A DNA stretch of 64,000 bases from Clostridium prolinivorans (GCF_004011155.1 NZ_RJWG01000002.1:62001-126000); one strand, 5' to 3'. Shown: positions 1 through 8,977, counted from the stretch's first letter. The notes: generated from the sequence alone by a model not told the origin. A program made the numbers and translations.

Positions 1-455
1 TAGAAGAAAATAATTCTTATTATGTACCTCTTTCTATGTATAAAGTTATAAGCAATATATTAATTAATAATTATAATGGAGCATTATCTATATTAAATAA
101 TTTTAAAGAAGATAATTTATCAAACCATGATAAAAAGCATTTTAAAGTGTATTCTCAGCTTTTAAAGCTGTTTACTAGAGAACCTTTATTAGATATATCT
201 AATGAAGAAAATGAATCAGAATATCTTAATATTATTTTGGAAATTTTAGAAATTTTACTTGTAAATAATAAATTCAATGAATTTAAAATAGCTGTAAATT
301 TATTAAATTTAATAAATAATAAATTTATATTGCTCGCTCTTGGAAAACTTTATTATAAATATGGATATATTGAACATTCAAAAAATGAATTAATAAGATC
401 AATAAAAGAATTTGAAGTATATGACAAAGAATCTTTAAAAATTTTAATGAATTAA
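1..455 (+). CDS. C-terminal part of an unidentified helical-repeat (TPR-like) protein, 5' end outside window
   Basis: The reading frame is open from the window edge and has no stop before the TAA at 453-455, so the Met at position 36 is probably internal. The visible part is all alpha-helical in appearance, with Leu/Ile/Asn-rich repeating blocks and a final block (GKLYYKYGYIEHSKNELIRS) that looks like a TPR helix pair. It converges on the sugar-nucleotide genes that follow, so it may be the tail of a glycosyltransferase with C-terminal TPRs, but no catalytic part is visible. Function is not assigned. Confidence 0.6.
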   Translation, partial: EENNSYYVPLSMYKVISNILINNYNGALSILNNFKEDNLSNHDKKHFKVYSQLLKLFTREPLLDISNEENESEYLNIILEILEILLVNNKFNEFKIAVNLLNLINNKFILLALGKLYYKYGYIEHSKNELIRSIKEFEVYDKESLKILMN

Positions 456-492
456 TAAATACCAAATACATTATGATATTATTATATTAAAA

Positions 493-537
493 TAAAATAT
501 GTGTAATGAGCATTAAAAATCTCTTACACATATTTTA
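493..537. terminator. Bidirectional terminator hairpin between convergent genes
   Basis: A perfect 14-bp stem pairs 493-506 (TAAAATATGTGTAA) with 524-537. It lies between the end of the plus-strand gene and the end of the minus-strand sugar-nucleotide operon, and both sides are A/T-rich. Confidence 0.7.
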
Positions 538-611
538 TGTTTTATTTATATATAATATTTAATTTACAAACTAATTTCTATTTACAGAGTAAATACTTTA
601 TAATAATTATT

Positions 612-1613
612 TTAAGTTTTTTCGCTAATAAATCCACCTTTAACAAGCATTTCTCTAGCTTCTTTAATTCCAAGCAAATAATCTTTTGAAGAATATTCTT
701 CTTTATTTAAAGGTTTTAAATTTAATTTATTATAATATTCTTTTAATCCAGGTATATAAATTTGAGGTAAAATAACATAATAATCATTGTCATAAATATA
801 AGAATTTTCAGCTTCATACCTTGAAATTAATACTTCATGTAATTTCTCTCCTGCTCTTTTACCTATTTCTTTTAGTTTACAATTTTCATCTCCAAATTCA
901 TCTTTTATAATAGATGCAATATCTGATATTTTATAACCAGGCATTTTCATTACAAAAATTTCTCCTCCAACGCTATTTGTAATTCCTTTAAATAAAAGTT
1001 CTATTGCCTGTTTTAAAGTTAAAAAATATCTTGTCATTTCTAAATCTGTAATTGTTATTTGATTAAATTTTTTCACTTGATTTATAAAATATGGAACAAC
1101 ACTTCCGTTAGTACCCAAAACATTGCCCGCCCTAATACAAACAAATTTAGTAGTATCTGTAATAGTATTTGCATGAATTATTAATTTTTCTCCAATAGCT
1201 TTTGTCATACCATAAACATTTATTGGATCAACAGCTTTATCTGTTGAAACATCTATAACTTTTTTAACATTATTCTCAATTGCTGCTTTAATAATATTTT
1301 CAATACCTAAAATATTTGTTTTTATAGCTTCATAGGGTTGTTCTTCACATATTGGTACATGCTTTAATGCAGCTAAATGAAAAATATAATCTATACCTTG
1401 AGAAGCTTGTTTTAAAGCATTATAATCTCTTATATCACCAATAATAAATTTTAATTTATCATTATTAAACTTACGCTGCATATTTACTTGATTTAATTCA
1501 CTTCTAGAATAAATAACTATTTTATTTGGCTTCATATCCAAAAGCTGAGTAACTAATTCATTTCCCCAAGATCCAGTAGCTCCTGTAATTAAAATTTTTG
1601 ATTCTTTAAACAT
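612..1613 (-). CDS. UDP-GlcNAc 4,6-dehydratase/5-epimerase-like SDR enzyme (CapE/FnlA/WbvB type)
   Basis: Extended short-chain dehydrogenase of 333 residues. The N-terminal NAD(P) motif is ITGATGSWGNE (about residues 9-19) and the catalytic Tyr-Lys pair is YGMTK near residue 134. The family converts UDP-GlcNAc to a 4-keto-6-deoxy sugar, with C5 inversion in the CapE/FnlA/WbvB branch. It is the last gene of a minus-strand set with the RmlD-like reductase (one base between stop and start, TAATATG) and the 2-epimerase, which matches the three-enzyme routes to UDP-L-FucNAc or UDP-L-QuiNAc. The start has an upstream GGAGATG. The general family is certain; the product stereochemistry is inferred from the neighbours. 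Confidence 0.85.
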   Translation of the reverse strand: MFKESKILITGATGSWGNELVTQLLDMKPNKIVIYSRSELNQVNMQRKFNNDKLKFIIGDIRDYNALKQASQGIDYIFHLAALKHVPICEEQPYEAIKTNILGIENIIKAAIENNVKKVIDVSTDKAVDPINVYGMTKAIGEKLIIHANTITDTTKFVCIRAGNVLGTNGSVVPYFINQVKKFNQITITDLEMTRYFLTLKQAIELLFKGITNSVGGEIFVMKMPGYKISDIASIIKDEFGDENCKLKEIGKRAGEKLHEVLISRYEAENSYIYDNDYYVILPQIYIPGLKEYYNKLNLKPLNKEEYSSKDYLLGIKEAREMLVKGGFISEKT

Positions 1614-1614
1614 A

Positions 1615-2484
1615 TTAGCTCATCTCCGAAAAATATTGAAAATAAAGTTCATTGTTTTTAGTCATCCATTCCTTTAATTCATTAATCATGTCTATATATG
1701 TTGGCAACTTTATAGTAAAATCTGTCCTTGTGCTAATCATTGATTTATTATTTGTAATTTTTTCACAATTTTCAATTTCTATATTCTTTTTAAACACTGA
1801 ATTAATAATTTTTAAAAGTTCATATTTACTTATTGGTTCTTTAGATGTTAAATTATATAATCCAGTTAAATTTTCTTCTATCATAATGTCTAAACATTTT
1901 GCTAATTGAAGAGTAGTAATCCCTGACCATATTACTTTAGAATATCCTTTTACCGATTTATTTTGTTTCATAAACCAATGAAACAATCCAGTTCCATTAG
2001 TTTTTAATTCTGGTCCTATTATTGATGTTCTAACTGTTAAATCTTTATCATTATTTACTTCTCCTAATATTTTTGTCCTTGCATATATATCTTTCCCATC
2101 AGGTATTGACTCTTCACTATAGTTTCCCATTTCACCTGAAAAAACGCAATCTGTACTCAAATGAATAAATTTAATATTAGTATTTTTAAATTTTTCTTCT
2201 AAATATCTTGGAAAATAAGAATTAACAAATATAGTATTAGAAGGGTTATCTTCAGCATTTTTATTAAGAATTCCTATAGAATTAATTACAATATCAGGAT
2301 TTACTTTTGTTATAATTTTATTTAATAATTTTAAATCATATATATCTAATAACATTGAAGAATCATCTAACTTAACGTTATGACATACATCATAAACTTT
2401 ATATTTTTCTTTTAAAGTTTTAAAATACATACTTATCATATGTCCAGCCATTCCAAAAGAACCTAATAATAAAACTTTTTTCAC
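1615..2484 (-). CDS. RmlD-like sugar-nucleotide 4-reductase (WbvR-like)
   Basis: SDR-family protein of 289 residues with N-terminal LLGSFGMAGHM and catalytic YARTK near residue 135. It resembles dTDP-4-dehydrorhamnose reductase. At 289 residues it has no room for the C-terminal cupin domain of CapF/FnlB (about 370 residues), so it fits the WbvR branch (4-keto reduction giving L-rhamno/L-quinovo sugars) better than the L-FucNAc branch. The start is probably GTG at 2484, preceded by AAGGAGG. It lies between the 2-epimerase and the dehydratase in one operon. Confidence 0.8.
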   Translation of the reverse strand: MKKVLLLGSFGMAGHMISMYFKTLKEKYKVYDVCHNVKLDDSSMLLDIYDLKLLNKIITKVNPDIVINSIGILNKNAEDNPSNTIFVNSYFPRYLEEKFKNTNIKFIHLSTDCVFSGEMGNYSEESIPDGKDIYARTKILGEVNNDKDLTVRTSIIGPELKTNGTGLFHWFMKQNKSVKGYSKVIWSGITTLQLAKCLDIMIEENLTGLYNLTSKEPISKYELLKIINSVFKKNIEIENCEKITNNKSMISTRTDFTIKLPTYIDMINELKEWMTKNNELYFQYFSEMS

Positions 2485-2509
2485 CTTTTGCCTCCTTAAT
2501 TTAAACTCA

Positions 2510-3586
2510 TTAATTTGAAATTAAAAAATTTACAACTTTATTTGATACATTAATATCAGTATATCCTTCAGGATAGTTCCAATTTCTATCTGAATATGCC
2601 ATAAGTTTAGAACATGTAACTATATTTTCTAAATTAACACCTGAAACTACATTGCTACCACATTCAACTGTTTCAAATCTTTCTGTAGTATCCCTAATTG
2701 TAACTGTTGGAATTTTAAATATACAGCATTCTTCTTGAACAGTACCGCTATCTGTTAATACAATAAAAGCATTTTTTTCGAGTTTTACAAAATCAAAAAA
2801 TCCAAAAGGATCGCTATAAATTATTTCTTTATTGTAATTTAATAAATTAAATTCATCTATTTTACTTCTAGTTCTAGGATGCACACAAAAAATTATTTTA
2901 CAATTTAACTCCTTTTGTACTAAATTAATAGCATTTAATATAATTTCTAATCTTTCTTTTATATCAACATTTTCTGCTCTATGAATAGTAACTAATATAT
3001 ATTTACATTTTTCTATATTTAAAGTATTTAAAATATTGCTTTTTTTAATATTTTCACTATAATATTGAATCACTTCAAATATTGGATTACCGGAAACAAA
3101 TATTCTATTTTTAGGTATTCCTTCTTTTAATAAATTTTCCCTGCTTAATAAAGTGTATGGTAAAGCATAAGTTGAAATTGCATCTATTAATTTTCTGTTT
3201 TTTTCTTCAGGTACCTTTAAATCAAAGCATCTGTTTCCTGCCTCCATATGAAATACTGGAATATTAAGTCTTTCAGCTATTATTGAGGATAATCCACTAT
3301 TTGTATCACCTAATATTAATATCTTATCAGGCTTTTCTTTTAATATAACTTCTTCTGTAGACTTTAATATTTTACTAATTTGACTTCCAAAGCTATTTTC
3401 AGATATTTTTAAATAATAATCAGGCTCTCTTATATTTAATTCTTTGAAAAATATATCATTTAATAAATTGGAATAATTTTGCCCTGTATGAACTAAAACA
3501 TGATTACATATTTTATCAAGTTTATTTATAATTAAAGATAATCTTATTATTTCAGGCCTTGTTCCTAAAATTGTCATAACCTTCAC
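2510..3586 (-). CDS. wecB: Non-hydrolysing UDP-N-acetylglucosamine 2-epimerase family protein
   Basis: The protein of 358 residues has the family hallmarks: GTRPEIIRLS at the N-terminus, the EAGNRCFDLKVPEEKNRKL block (about residues 117-135), a central CVHPRTR, and LTDSGTVQEECC (about residues 277-288). The fold is two Rossmann domains (GT-B-like). In this three-gene set it would epimerise C2 of the 6-deoxy intermediate, as CapG/FnlC/WbvD do. It could also be a plain ManNAc-forming WecB. The start is GTG at 3586, with GAGGTGAT nine bases upstream. It lies seven bases downstream of the glycosyltransferase gene. Confidence 0.87.
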   Translation of the reverse strand: MKVMTILGTRPEIIRLSLIINKLDKICNHVLVHTGQNYSNLLNDIFFKELNIREPDYYLKISENSFGSQISKILKSTEEVILKEKPDKILILGDTNSGLSSIIAERLNIPVFHMEAGNRCFDLKVPEEKNRKLIDAISTYALPYTLLSRENLLKEGIPKNRIFVSGNPIFEVIQYYSENIKKSNILNTLNIEKCKYILVTIHRAENVDIKERLEIILNAINLVQKELNCKIIFCVHPRTRSKIDEFNLLNYNKEIIYSDPFGFFDFVKLEKNAFIVLTDSGTVQEECCIFKIPTVTIRDTTERFETVECGSNVVSGVNLENIVTCSKLMAYSDRNWNYPEGYTDINVSNKVVNFLISN

Positions 3587-3593
3587 TTTTAAA

Positions 3594-5612
3594 TCACCTC
3601 AAATTTTTAACTTCATCAATATACTTTTCGTATAAATCCTTTAATTTAAGAAGTTCAATCTTATAAGTATCTCCTTGACTTAAACCTTCATAAATATAAT
3701 TCATGCCTTCTTTTGCAAATACAATGCAATATTTTATTAATTCTTCACGAGTTATATTAGCGTTTATATACTTTGGTATAGCATTCATATTTATATGATT
3801 TTGAATTTGATTATAATAAAACTGCGCTATTATACAGTTTTTAAATTGTTTTCTATTTAAAACTTTATCCCATGGAATTTCAGGCATATATATTTCTTCT
3901 TTGAAATTTTTAATAATATAATCAAATATAGAAACTGATGCATTAATTCTTTTTTCTAAATTATGAGATAAATTATTTGAATGAATTCTATAATTTATTA
4001 ATGTATCATCTACCTTACCATAATTCCAATTATATTTTATAAATTGAAGAAAATTTAAAGTATCTGCAGAAAAATCATTCCCTCTATATACTATCCAATT
4101 TATTTTATTATTTCTAAAAAATTCTAATCTATATAGACAATTCATAGGAACTATACCAGAAGAAGATTTAAAAATGTGTTTAATAGCTTCATTGTAAGAA
4201 TAAATTTTATAATTCCATTGATCTACTTTTTCATTATCTTCATTAATTATATTAAAATTACTAAATACATAGTCCTTTTGAGGATTTTTTTCTAAATAAT
4301 TTACAAATTTATAAATAGCATCTTTTTCAATATAATCATCACAAGCAATCCATTGGAAATATTTACCTTTTGAATTATCAATAATTTCCCTTATACCTTT
4401 TAAAGCCCCTCCTGAATTAAAAGTATGATAAATAGCATGTATGTTATCATACTTTTTTTCATAATCTTTTATTATTTCGCAAGAACCATCATTTGAAAAA
4501 TCATCTATTAATAAAATTTCAATATTTTTATAAGTTTGATTTATACAATTATCAATACATTTTGATAAATATTTTTTACCGTTATAATTTGTTATTCCTA
4601 TAGTTACTAAAGGCTGCTTAAGCATAATATTTTCTTCTATTTTATATACTTTTAATATTTGATATTTTATTTTATCTATTTGATGTTTTAGCTCAAAATT
4701 ATTTTTAATATATAAATTATATTCTTTTGAATTATATTTATTATCAGTAACCATTTTTACAGCATCATCAATACTATTCCAAATTAAATTTTTAGGATAT
4801 ATATCTTTTGAACCAACAAAATTATGAATTATTGGTTTTATACCTTTTGCCATAGCTTGCATTACACTAATATTTTGAGACTCTAAAATACTTGTACATA
4901 ATATATAATTTTTATCTTCTAACCATTTATCTAAATTATCCTGCCATCCTTCATATATAACATTATTTTCCATATTAAACTCTTTAATCATTTGATTAAA
5001 GTATAAAATATCTCTATAATCTTGAAATTGACCAGCAATATAAAGTTTATAACGGTTATCTTTATCATAAATAGCTTTAAATGTATGAAGCAGCAGCATT
5101 GGTCCTTTTTTATAATTTATATATCCAACATATGCAATATTAAATCCAGTCTTTCTTTCTTTAAAAGTCCATTTTTCACACTGAATACCATTAGGAATTA
5201 CTAATGCTTTATCATTATCTATATTAAATTTATTAATTACAAAATTCTTAATATGTTCTGCTACAAATATTATTTTATCAACATTTTGCCAAATAACATC
5301 AGCTGGATATTTTGTGAATGCTTCATAACTGTGAAGCCTGCATATTATAATCTTTTCTTTTGCTAAATTATGACTGCTTCCATATATAACAAGCTCATCA
5401 CACCACTCAAACCAGCAAATATCAGCCCATTTCATTCCTTCGTCAATTTGATTAAAATTATTTACAATTATTTTTTTAGTTTCATATTCATCTGACAATC
5501 CTTTAATAATATTTTCTAAAAAACTATCTAATCCTTCCTTTACAAAAAAAGAAATTTTTTTCTTATAGATTTTGGTCGTATCAAAAAATTTATTATTGCT
5601 ATTTTCCACCAA
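3594..5612 (-). CDS. Two-domain glycosyltransferase: N-terminal GT4-like plus C-terminal GT2
   Basis: The 672 residues fall into two parts. Residues about 15-325 form a GT-B glycosyltransferase with a GT4-like acceptor/donor region (VIPNGIQCEKW near 140, then the IAYVGYINYKKGPMLLL block, and ILESQNISVMQAMAKG with the donor-site Glu). Residues about 333-560 form a GT-A family 2 transferase (VTIGITNYNGKKYLSKCID, LLIDDFSNDGS, WIACDDYI as the DxD-like site). A helical tail follows. It probably adds two sugars of a surface glycan, one of them perhaps made by the three downstream enzymes. No membrane segment is visible. The start is TTG (5612) or GTG (5609) after AGAGGGG. Confidence 0.85.
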   Translation of the reverse strand: MVENSNNKFFDTTKIYKKKISFFVKEGLDSFLENIIKGLSDEYETKKIIVNNFNQIDEGMKWADICWFEWCDELVIYGSSHNLAKEKIIICRLHSYEAFTKYPADVIWQNVDKIIFVAEHIKNFVINKFNIDNDKALVIPNGIQCEKWTFKERKTGFNIAYVGYINYKKGPMLLLHTFKAIYDKDNRYKLYIAGQFQDYRDILYFNQMIKEFNMENNVIYEGWQDNLDKWLEDKNYILCTSILESQNISVMQAMAKGIKPIIHNFVGSKDIYPKNLIWNSIDDAVKMVTDNKYNSKEYNLYIKNNFELKHQIDKIKYQILKVYKIEENIMLKQPLVTIGITNYNGKKYLSKCIDNCINQTYKNIEILLIDDFSNDGSCEIIKDYEKKYDNIHAIYHTFNSGGALKGIREIIDNSKGKYFQWIACDDYIEKDAIYKFVNYLEKNPQKDYVFSNFNIINEDNEKVDQWNYKIYSYNEAIKHIFKSSSGIVPMNCLYRLEFFRNNKINWIVYRGNDFSADTLNFLQFIKYNWNYGKVDDTLINYRIHSNNLSHNLEKRINASVSIFDYIIKNFKEEIYMPEIPWDKVLNRKQFKNCIIAQFYYNQIQNHINMNAIPKYINANITREELIKYCIVFAKEGMNYIYEGLSQGDTYKIELLKLKDLYEKYIDEVKNLR

Positions 5613-5651
5613 ACTATCCCCTCTAATATTTTTTTTAACAATTACTAAATT

Positions 5652-6446
5652 TTATTCCTTATAAGAACCATAAAAATCTATACTTTCAGTATCACCTGGT
5701 TTTTTCTTTGGAATTATAGCAACATTATAAGTTTTGTCTATTGGAAGTGGATTGTAACTTAATGAATTGTCATATTCATCTACAATATAATAATTATCTG
5801 TATGATAACTTCCACTTCTTTTTATTCCTACATTTACAACAGCCTCATATTTTGCTGCTGGTGCTACTGTACCTATAACTTGTATTTTTTTTGTATATGC
5901 CTCATTATCAATTATGCCGCAAGGTTTAGCAGGAGCTATAACATAATTTATAACAATTTTTATAAATGGTATAAGATATTTATCACTGCATATTGAAGAT
6001 CCAAATTCTGCAAGAATACTATTATCTTTTGAAAATAGTGCTATACCTGTATTGTTTAACCTATTTATAGACCATAGCAGTGCAAATTTAGTTAAATCAA
6101 TTGAAACAGCTACTTTAGAAGTTATAGGGTAAAAACTTTTTTTTATAATAGTACTTACATCGGGAGCATTGTTAAATGTTGTATGAGTACTAAAATAGTC
6201 ATTTAGAGGATATATTATAAATTCTTTGTTACTATCATTATAAAAATTATTTGTTTTAAATAACACAAGTTCCGCTTTTGAAATAACAGCATTACTTGGT
6301 ATTGAAGAAATATCAAAAAATAAATAACTTACATATACAAATTCTCCATCACTGCCTACCTTTATAGTATCTTCATTTATGTTTCCAGTTGGAAACTTAT
6401 TTGTTACTGTAATACTTTTTATTACAGGAATTAGTATGCTCTGCAA
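5652..6446 (-). CDS. DNRLRE-domain protein with a C-terminal module shared with the next gene
   Basis: The protein has 264 residues and no signal peptide. Residues about 1-165 look like a DNRLRE (TGF-beta-propeptide-like) beta-sandwich: a VSYLFFDISSIPSNAVISKAEL-like strand pattern, then a run of strands around FTHTTFNNAPD. Residues about 185-264 form a second beta-rich module with GTVA, Y-I-V, N-S and AIIPKKKPGDT positions that align with the 97-residue protein encoded just upstream. DNRLRE proteins are often surface or filament proteins. The start is TTG after a strong GGAGGAGG. Family assignment is from pattern only; the C-terminal module may be what databases call DUF6385. Confidence 0.65.
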   Translation of the reverse strand: MQSILIPVIKSITVTNKFPTGNINEDTIKVGSDGEFVYVSYLFFDISSIPSNAVISKAELVLFKTNNFYNDSNKEFIIYPLNDYFSTHTTFNNAPDVSTIIKKSFYPITSKVAVSIDLTKFALLWSINRLNNTGIALFSKDNSILAEFGSSICSDKYLIPFIKIVINYVIAPAKPCGIIDNEAYTKKIQVIGTVAPAAKYEAVVNVGIKRSGSYHTDNYYIVDEYDNSLSYNPLPIDKTYNVAIIPKKKPGDTESIDFYGSYKE

Positions 6447-6493
6447 ATTTATAACCTCCTCCTGTTATTTTTTATTTTTAAGTTTAACTAAAT

Positions 6494-6517
6494 ATGGAGT
6501 CAACGCTATGACTCCAT
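6494..6517 (-). terminator. Hairpin between the two beta-rich surface genes
   Basis: ATGGAGTC (6494-6501) pairs with GACTCCAT (6510-6517). It lies downstream of the 97-residue gene on the minus strand and is followed by only a weak T-tract (ATATTTAG), so it may attenuate rather than fully terminate transcription into the DNRLRE gene. Confidence 0.5.
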
Positions 6518-6533
6518 GAAATTTTAATAAATA

Positions 6534-6827
6534 TTATTCTGCAGTTGGAGTATAAGACCATGCTGCTACTGCCACAACAGTATCTGAACCTAAAAGTTTT
6601 GGTACAATTGCTAAAGTATAAGCACTATCAACAGCCAGAGCTGTAGCTGAAGTGTTATTAAAAGGTACTACCCTGTAAAATGAACGATCTCTAGCAGGTG
6701 TAGCGCTATTAGTAACATTAAGCTTAATTGTTAAATATGCTATACTGCTTGCTGCAACAGTTCCTGTAACATTAACAACACGAGGTGTAGAAGTTTGAGG
6801 TGTATCAAAATTTAATGAAATAGCCAT
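6534..6827 (-). CDS. Small beta-rich protein sharing a module with the DNRLRE protein
   Basis: 97 residues rich in Ala, Thr, Val and Ser, with no Cys, no signal peptide and no membrane helix. Nearly the whole protein matches the C-terminal module of the neighbour at 5652-6446: V-x-GTVA, then a D-x3-Y-x-V strand, N-T-S, D-x2-Y-x-LAI-x-PK and a final DT. This suggests a free-standing copy of a structural beta-domain, perhaps a subunit that assembles with the DNRLRE protein. The start ATG has GGAGATG upstream. No enzymatic residues are evident and the function is unknown. Confidence 0.65.
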   Translation of the reverse strand: MAISLNFDTPQTSTPRVVNVTGTVAASSIAYLTIKLNVTNSATPARDRSFYRVVPFNNTSATALAVDSAYTLAIVPKLLGSDTVVAVAAWSYTPTAE

Positions 6828-6992
6828 AAAAATTCATCTCCATATTTTTTATTTTATAGGATTTTCAGTCCTGATATATAATATGAAAATTTATATAAAT
6901 GTGATATTTTATTTCATAAAATTTTAATAATACAACTAATTTTTGTTTTTAATAATAAATTTATATATTATATGTTAATTATAAGCATCAAA

Positions 6993-7017
6993 AAAGAACC
7001 CGAAATTCAGGTTCTTT
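6993..7017 (-). terminator. Terminator of the DUF3343 gene
   Basis: Minus-strand hairpin AAAGAACC / GGTTCTTT (7017-7010 with 7000-6993) followed by a run of six T. It overlaps the stop codon of the DUF3343 gene. Confidence 0.8.
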
Positions 7018-7282
7018 AAATTGGAATGTAGTTTATTTTATTGTTCTTTTTTACTATTTTATATATACTAATTGATTTAATATTATTATTTTTTATTGCA
7101 TCTATTACAGTTTTAGTATCATCTATATCAAATACTATTGAATGGCTGCATCCCTTTGAAATTCCACATGGAGTTGAAATAAGATTGACATTGCATTTTT
7201 CTTTTTTAAGTTCACTAAATAATAACATAGCTTGATTATATGACTTAAACACAATTAAAAATTTGTTTTCGTAATCTAACAT
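7016..7282 (-). CDS. DUF3343 family small protein
   Basis: About 88 residues from the chosen start. The pattern FKSYNQAMLLFSELKKE, then STPCGISKGCSHSIVF with two Cys separated by five residues, is typical of DUF3343, a small family found with sulfur/selenium carrier and thiol-redox genes. Its biochemical role is unestablished. A longer frame begins at 7297, but its first codons are the Shine-Dalgarno sequence GGAGATG itself, so the Met at 7282 (eight bases after GGAG) is preferred. It is preceded by tandem dyad sequences that look like regulator sites and followed by its own terminator, so it is probably monocistronic. Confidence 0.75.
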   Translation of the reverse strand: MLDYENKFLIVFKSYNQAMLLFSELKKEKCNVNLISTPCGISKGCSHSIVFDIDDTKTVIDAIKNNNIKSISIYKIVKKNNKINYIPI

Positions 7283-7304
7283 AAAATTCATCTCCATTCT
7301 TAGG

Positions 7305-7410
7305 GTATACTTATACTATAAGGTATGGAGTATACAAAAATAATTCAAATTTTCTGCACATTCTTATAACATACTTATACTATAAAGTATGAAGTATACC
7401 TTATAGTATA
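7305..7410. promoter_or_regulatory. Tandem operator-like dyads upstream of the DUF3343 gene
   Basis: Two nearly identical blocks, 7305-7335 and 7371-7400, share TATACTATAA, GTAT and AGTATAC in the same order, 64 to 66 bases apart. Each contains TTATACTATAA, which is itself palindromic around its centre. In the second block TATACTATAA (7376-7385) also pairs with TTATAGTATA (7401-7410). The first block ends about 20 bases before the start codon, so a bound protein would cover the transcription start or ribosome-binding region. The binding factor is unknown. Confidence 0.6.
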
Positions 7411-7447
7411 TATTATTCAATTAAATTTTAGTTGTAACTGTTTTATT

Positions 7448-8821
7448 TTATATTTTTTTATTCTCTAATTCTTCTTTTAATAATTTTATCTCTTCTTCTT
7501 TTTCTTTATATAAATTTTCAAGTTCATTTAGTCTTTTTTCTTTATCTGTAATACTGTTTTGAAAAAAGTTTACACTTTCTATTAACTCTTTTTTCCTTTC
7601 ATTAAAATTTACAATACTGCTATTTATAACTTTAAATTTATCTTCATAATATTGTAGTTTAATTTCATTGTCTTTTATTATATCTTTAAGCTTTAAAATT
7701 ATATTATCCATTTTTTTTATATACTTTTCATAATCTTTTTCATTAATTATATTCAATAAATATTTATTGTAAAACAAATATTTACTATTTTTATTACTTC
7801 CATATATATTACCACCTATATCATCTGCTACTAAACACTTAGGTATGTTTTCATCTAAAACAAATATATCATTTATATAAATATTTGTTTCAGATTCAAT
7901 GTAATTTGATAAATATACTGCCTTAAATACATTTGTTGCATTTAAAAATTCAATTTGAGGTGGTATACTAAAAATTTCTCCTTCATCAATAGAAAAAGTA
8001 CTACATATCTCATTATTTTGTATCCATAAGCACCAAATATGATTATTTATTATAAAAAAGCTGCAAGAAGTAATATCTTCACTTTCTAAAATATTATTGC
8101 ACTTATATTTTGAAAAGCTTCCTTGACAATAAATTAAAGAGTAAACGTCCCTTTTGTTCTTTTTTATATAAATAAAATGTAATGTGTCATCTACTGCTAA
8201 TAAATAATATTCTTTAAATGAAAATAAAGAAATATCAATTACATAAAATTTAGATAAAGTTTCTAAATCATTATTTAAAATTTTATAACCAAGTTCATGA
8301 TTATTTTCATATTTTTAATACATAATATACAAAACATTTTTATTAGAAATATTAATATAAAAAGGAATATCATACTTAAAATATATATCATCTATTGTTT
8401 TTATTGAAGATAAATTCCCTTTTTCATCTACAGTTTGAAAAACTATAGTTATTTTATTAGAATTTTTATATATACTATAAAATAAAAATAAATAATTTTT
8501 ATATAAAATAATTTTGAAATAAACATTAAATATATTCATATTATTATTTTTTGTAATATTATATACTTTCCAATTTACACCATTAAAAGTATACATCATT
8601 AAATTTCCATTTAAATCTTCGTATACTATACATATGGTATCGTTTGGTAATATAGCTGCTGAAAAATTCTCTTTAGCTTCTTTTACAAATATATTATATT
8701 TAGACCAGATACCGTTTTTATAATTTTTATATATAATGCCTTTATTTCTATCATATTTAAAATTCCATATAGTGCCATCAGACTGTTTTAAAACATACAT
8801 ATTTTTTTTTACTGATATCAT
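7448..8821 (-). pseudogene. Beta-rich/coiled-coil protein gene interrupted by one in-frame TAA
   Basis: Reading from the ATG at 8821 gives 168 residues ending with TAA at 8317-8315. The same frame then stays open without another stop to 7448, about 289 more codons. The whole is one 457-codon gene with a single nonsense codon, not two genes; the segment after the stop has no ATG or ribosome-binding site at its head. The upstream part has repeated short strands with aromatic/Asn-rich blocks (SDGTIWNFKYD, NGVNWKVYNI) like a lectin or beta-propeller. The last 109 residues are a Lys/Glu-rich coiled coil. Family not recognised. A sequencing error cannot be excluded. Confidence 0.7.
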
Positions 8822-8977
8822 TAATTCTATCCTTTCTATACATTTCTCTTTATATAAAATATGCTTAATATTTAATGTTATAACTTATATTTTTATAAAA
8901 ACTGTAACACATTTTTTGCTACCTTAATATTATAATATCAGATAGCAATTTATTAATTTAAATTAAGGAGATATGTA

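Noticed and set aside
7016-7297. Longer start for the DUF3343 gene at 7297
   Set aside because: The first codons would be the Shine-Dalgarno GGAGATG itself; the Met at 7282 has correct spacing.
8315-8821. A complete 168-residue gene
   Set aside because: The same frame stays open for a further 289 codons after the TAA, so it is treated as the first part of one broken gene.
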